64,000 bases of DNA. Source: Tsukamurella sp040611135 (GTDB lineage Bacteria; Actinomycetota; Actinomycetes; Mycobacteriales; Mycobacteriaceae). The position numbers were made by a program, and so were the translations under genes. Below, in pieces: positions 61,059 through 64,000 of this stretch; position 1 is the stretch's first letter, and every line of letters begins with the position of its first letter. The stretch is taken from positions 310,001-374,000 of the forward strand of contig NZ_JBEXNL010000001.1 of NCBI RefSeq assembly GCF_040611135.1. Direction: 5' to 3'. The notes beneath the pieces were generated by a model, which made no database searches, had not been told where the DNA came from, and saw only the letters and a list, made by a program, of their open reading frames with translations.

Positions 61059-62246
61059 CTAGTCCCCGGGCAGGGGGAAGAGCCGGTCGGCGAGGACGGC
61101 GACGTACAGTTCGGCGGCCGCGCGCGGGTCGGACCGGTCGCGGCCCGTGAGCTGCTCCACGCGGCGCAGGCGGTGATTGATGGTGTTGCGGTGGTAGTGC
61201 AGCCGCTCGGCCGTGGCGGCCAGGGAGCCGCCGCAGTCGAACCAGGCGCGGACCGTCGTGATGAGCGCGTCGCGGTCGGGGTCGGGGAGCGCCAGTACCG
61301 GCCCGAGCACGGCGTCGCGCAGCTCGCGGGCCGCGTCCGGGGTGTGTGCCAGAGCCAGTGGCAGCGCCGCCTGCCCGTACGCCGCGGCGGTCGTCTCGCC
61401 GGGCGCGATGCCGGTCATCGCGAGCTCGGCCTGCCGCACCGCGGCCCGCGCCTCGAGCGGCGCCGCGAAGCGCTCGCTGACGCCGACCCGCCCGCCCGCC
61501 TCGCGACGCAGCAGGTCCAGCACCTGCGGCAGAATGTGCTCGGTGCTCAGGCTGAGCAGGCCGACGCGGGTGTGCACCTCGGACGTCCAGTACGAGACGA
61601 CGTTCTTGTCGCGCAGCCGGCGCTCGATCCCCGCGAGGGGCTCCGCGTCGCCTCCGGACTCCGCGCAGACCACCAGGAAGACGCCCGACGCCGGCAGCTG
61701 CAGCGTCTGCGCCGCGGCGTGCAGCCGGCCGGGCTCGAGCACCCCGTCGAGGAGGGCCCGCAGCTCGACGCGGCGCAGTTCCGCGTCCCGGCCGGTGCGC
61801 TCGGCGACCGCGCGGCCGTACTCCTCGGTGGCCGCGGTCGAGTAGTCGTCGATGATCCGCCACACGTCCGCGCCGATGTCCGGGAGCAGCTCCGGGTTCT
61901 CGATGCAGGCGGCGCGCATGTGGTCCCAGACGAGCCGCCCCGCGAGGCGGTAGGCGTGCAGCAGCGCCGCGAGGGGGAAGCCGTACTCGGCCTTGAGGCG
62001 GCCGGTGGCGCGGGCGGCGTGGAGGCCGTGGTCGGGCTCGCCGGCGAGCTGGCGCAGGACCGAATCGAGGTTGGTGTGCACAGCCTCGCGGAGCTCCTCG
62101 GCGCTGAGCAGGGTGCTCTCGGCGTAGGCGTGTTCGCCCGTGAGGATGCGCCGGACGAGCTCATCCGTGAGCGGCTCCAAGTCCGCCATCAGCAGGCGGG
62201 CGAACTCCGCGGGGGAGGCTCCGGCCGGGGCTGTGATCGTCGACAC
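61059..62246 (-). CDS. PucR/CdaR family transcriptional regulator
   Basis: A 395-residue regulator with a helical N-terminal sensor region, a GGDEF-like middle and the C-terminal PucR helix-turn-helix (DCGGSLAATAERLHYHRNTINHRLRRVEQLTGRD). GTG 62246 is preceded by TAGCAT and 7 nt. It is divergent from the aldehyde dehydrogenase (159 bp between starts) and upstream of the amine oxidase, so it probably controls both. Confidence 0.88.
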   Translation of the reverse strand: MSTITAPAGASPAEFARLLMADLEPLTDELVRRILTGEHAYAESTLLSAEELREAVHTNLDSVLRQLAGEPDHGLHAARATGRLKAEYGFPLAALLHAYRLAGRLVWDHMRAACIENPELLPDIGADVWRIIDDYSTAATEEYGRAVAERTGRDAELRRVELRALLDGVLEPGRLHAAAQTLQLPASGVFLVVCAESGGDAEPLAGIERRLRDKNVVSYWTSEVHTRVGLLSLSTEHILPQVLDLLRREAGGRVGVSERFAAPLEARAAVRQAELAMTGIAPGETTAAAYGQAALPLALAHTPDAARELRDAVLGPVLALPDPDRDALITTVRAWFDCGGSLAATAERLHYHRNTINHRLRRVEQLTGRDRSDPRAAAELYVAVLADRLFPLPGD

Positions 62247-62405
62247 GGGTTCGATGCTAGCGCGGTCGCCTCGCGCGTCGAGTGTGCTTGCGCACAACGG
62301 GGCCGCAAGCGGGCCGTAGCTCCGGCACGATGCGCCGGCCCCCCGTGCGGACCACACTGGAGGACAGAGACGTGACTGGGCTCACAGGATCCGCGAGGAG
62401 AAACA

Positions 62406-64000
62406 ATGACCACCACCGAGAACATCTTGGACGCCGCCGTCGCGGACCTGCAGCAGGGGGAGCGGACCTGGGCCGCGACCTCGCTCGCCGCTCGCCGCGC
62501 CCTGCTCGACGCCGTCCGCGAGGCCACGGCGGCCGTCGCGCAGCAGTGGGTCGGCGCCGCGGCCGGGATCAAGGGCCTGCCCGCCGGTTCGACGTTGCTG
62601 GGCGAGGAGTGGCTCAGCGGCCCGTACTCGGTGATCACCGCGTGCGAGGCGCTCGCCACGAGCCTGCGGGCGCTCGAGGAGGGCCGCAGCCCCGTCGACG
62701 GCTTCACCGTGTCCTCCGCCCCCGGCGGCCGGTCCGCCGTCGAGGTGCTGCCGCACACCGTCTTCGACCAGCTGCTGATGAGCGGGTTCTCGGCGCAGGT
62801 CTGGACCGTGCCGGGCGTCGACGCCGATGCCGTGCGCGAACGTGCCGGCCTCGGCGAGCTCGATCCGACGATCACCCACGGCGTCGCGGGCGTCCTCGGC
62901 GCGGGCAACATCTTCTCGATCCCGCCGCTCGACACCCTGTACCAGCTCTACCCGGACAACCGCGTGGTGCTGCTCAAGCTCAATCCGGTGACGGACCCGC
63001 TGCTGGATGTCTTCCGTGCAGCGTTCGCGCCGCTCATCGAACACGGCGTGGTCCGCATCGTGACCGGCGGTGCCGACGTGGGCGGGGCTCTCGTCAACCA
63101 CCCCGGCGTCACCACGGTGCACATGACGGGCAGCGCCCGCACCCACGACGCCATCGTGTTCGGCACCGGAACCGAAGGCGCGCAGCGCAAGACGGAGAAC
63201 AGCCCGCTGCTCGACAAGACCATCACCAGCGAACTCGGCGGTGTCTCGCCGACCATCGTCGTGCCCGGCGAGTGGTCGAGCGCCGACCTGACGTTCCAGG
63301 CCGAGCACCTCGCCACGCAGCGCCTGCACAACAACGGCTACAACTGCGTCGCCTCGCAGGTGGCCGTGATCAGCGCCGATTGGCCGCAGAAGGAGCAGTT
63401 CCTCACCGAGCTGCGCGCCGCCTTCGACCGCGCCCCGCAGCGCCGCGACTACTACCCGGGCTCGGCCGACAGGGTGGCCGCCGCCCGGGCCGGGTACGGC
63501 GCGCAGGCGCAGCCCGCCGGTCCCGACGGTGCCCGCACCCTCGTGTTCGGCCTCAAGGCCGATAGAACCGAGGAGGCGCTGCACACCGAGTACTTCGCGC
63601 CCGTCTACGGCGTGCTCGAGCTGCCCGGCGACGCTGCGACCTTCCTCGCGAACGCCGTGCGGGCGGCGAACGAGGACTTCGAGGGAACGCTCGGCGTGAA
63701 CATCGTGGCGGATCCGGCCACGATCAAGGCCCTCGGTGACCGGTTCGAGCAGGCCATCACCGACCTGCGCTACGGCACGATCGCCGTGAACGCCTGGACC
63801 GGCGTCGGCTACCTGACGGCCCGCGCGTCGTGGGGCGCCTTCCCCGGTCACACCATCGACGACGTGCAGAGCGGCATCGGCGTGGTCCACAACGCGTTGC
63901 TCCTCGACGATGTCGAGCGCACCGTCGTGCGTGGTCCCTTCCGGCCGTCGCCCCGGTCGTTCGTCGGCGGCGAGCTCTCGATGTCGCCGAAGCCGCCGTG
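62406..64000 (+). CDS. Aldehyde dehydrogenase family protein, partial at right edge
   Basis: About 531 codons are visible with no stop before the window ends. ATG 62406 has GAGGAG upstream. The catalytic Glu is in SELGGVSPTIVV and the nucleophile Cys in NNGYNCVASQ, with NAD-site segments GAGNIFSIPPLDTLYQ, VVLLKLNPV and VHMTGSARTHDAIV. The spacing and the NGYNC motif differ from classic GQxC enzymes, marking a less-studied branch. Divergence from PucR suggests substrate-induced aldehyde oxidation. Confidence 0.88.
   Translation, partial: MTTTENILDAAVADLQQGERTWAATSLAARRALLDAVREATAAVAQQWVGAAAGIKGLPAGSTLLGEEWLSGPYSVITACEALATSLRALEEGRSPVDGFTVSSAPGGRSAVEVLPHTVFDQLLMSGFSAQVWTVPGVDADAVRERAGLGELDPTITHGVAGVLGAGNIFSIPPLDTLYQLYPDNRVVLLKLNPVTDPLLDVFRAAFAPLIEHGVVRIVTGGADVGGALVNHPGVTTVHMTGSARTHDAIVFGTGTEGAQRKTENSPLLDKTITSELGGVSPTIVVPGEWSSADLTFQAEHLATQRLHNNGYNCVASQVAVISADWPQKEQFLTELRAAFDRAPQRRDYYPGSADRVAAARAGYGAQAQPAGPDGARTLVFGLKADRTEEALHTEYFAPVYGVLELPGDAATFLANAVRAANEDFEGTLGVNIVADPATIKALGDRFEQAITDLRYGTIAVNAWTGVGYLTARASWGAFPGHTIDDVQSGIGVVHNALLLDDVERTVVRGPFRPSPRSFVGGELSMSPKPP

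Overview
The window is high-GC actinobacterial DNA, most likely from a mycolic-acid genus of the order Mycobacteriales; Tsukamurella is my best guess from gene content, and I cannot prove the genus. Four things point this way. The order lpd, AhpD-like, ramB, aceA, fadB2, DUF445, XRE, hbhA, DUF2516, deoC, DUF2993, nitrilase, DUF2505, murB, L,D-transpeptidase is, as I recall it, the Rv0462-Rv0483 order of Mycobacterium tuberculosis with insertions. IdeR-type iron boxes are present. Many start codons sit 6-7 nt after a TANNNT hexamer, as in leaderless mycobacterial promoters. Trehalose-phosphate genes are also present.

Positions 1-19000: an iron-scavenging island. On the minus strand lie a stand-alone aryl carrier protein, an MbtH protein and an NRPS (C-A-T-E visible, running off the left edge). 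On the plus strand lie a siderophore-binding lipoprotein, two siderophore-interacting (ferric reductase) proteins, an ornithine/lysine N-hydroxylase, a formyltransferase, a complete 2,3-dihydroxybenzoate pathway (entA, entE, entB without carrier domain, entC) and a two-gene ABC transporter. A second binding lipoprotein faces the hydroxylase. Two divergent promoters carry IdeR-like boxes. Together this predicts a mixed catechol-hydroxamate siderophore of the rhodochelin/heterobactin type. A TetR regulator closes the island.

Positions 19000-31000: PPK2, membrane and hydrolase genes, an L,D-transpeptidase, a prolyl oligopeptidase divergent from lpd, an orphan ectoine hydroxylase (ectD), and a four-gene operon (dienelactone hydrolase, AhpD-like, HD phosphohydrolase, glyoxalase).

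Positions 31000-40000: the glyoxylate block (ramB/aceA divergent with a Crp/GlxR-type site, then fadB2), a methyltransferase, a candidate toxin-antitoxin pair, a LysR/SDR divergent pair and LtrA.

Positions 40000-54500: the conserved mycobacterial block from DUF445 to murB and the Rv0483-like transpeptidase. Positions 54500-55700: a lower-GC patch with odd palindromes. Positions 55700-64000: trehalose synthesis (otsA/otsB), a ThrE-type exporter, and an amine oxidase, PucR regulator and aldehyde dehydrogenase group running off the right edge.

The least explained signals are non-coding. Three intergenic copies of a structured module share ATGCGTnnnACGCAT, GCAGGTCAG and ATGCGTnnnACGCAT, and two of them continue into a second module with a covarying stem. 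Two hairpins share GCTCACGA..TCGGGTTC arms but have different inner stems. The octamer CACCGTCG/CGACGGTG is strikingly frequent and is reused in terminator-like stems.
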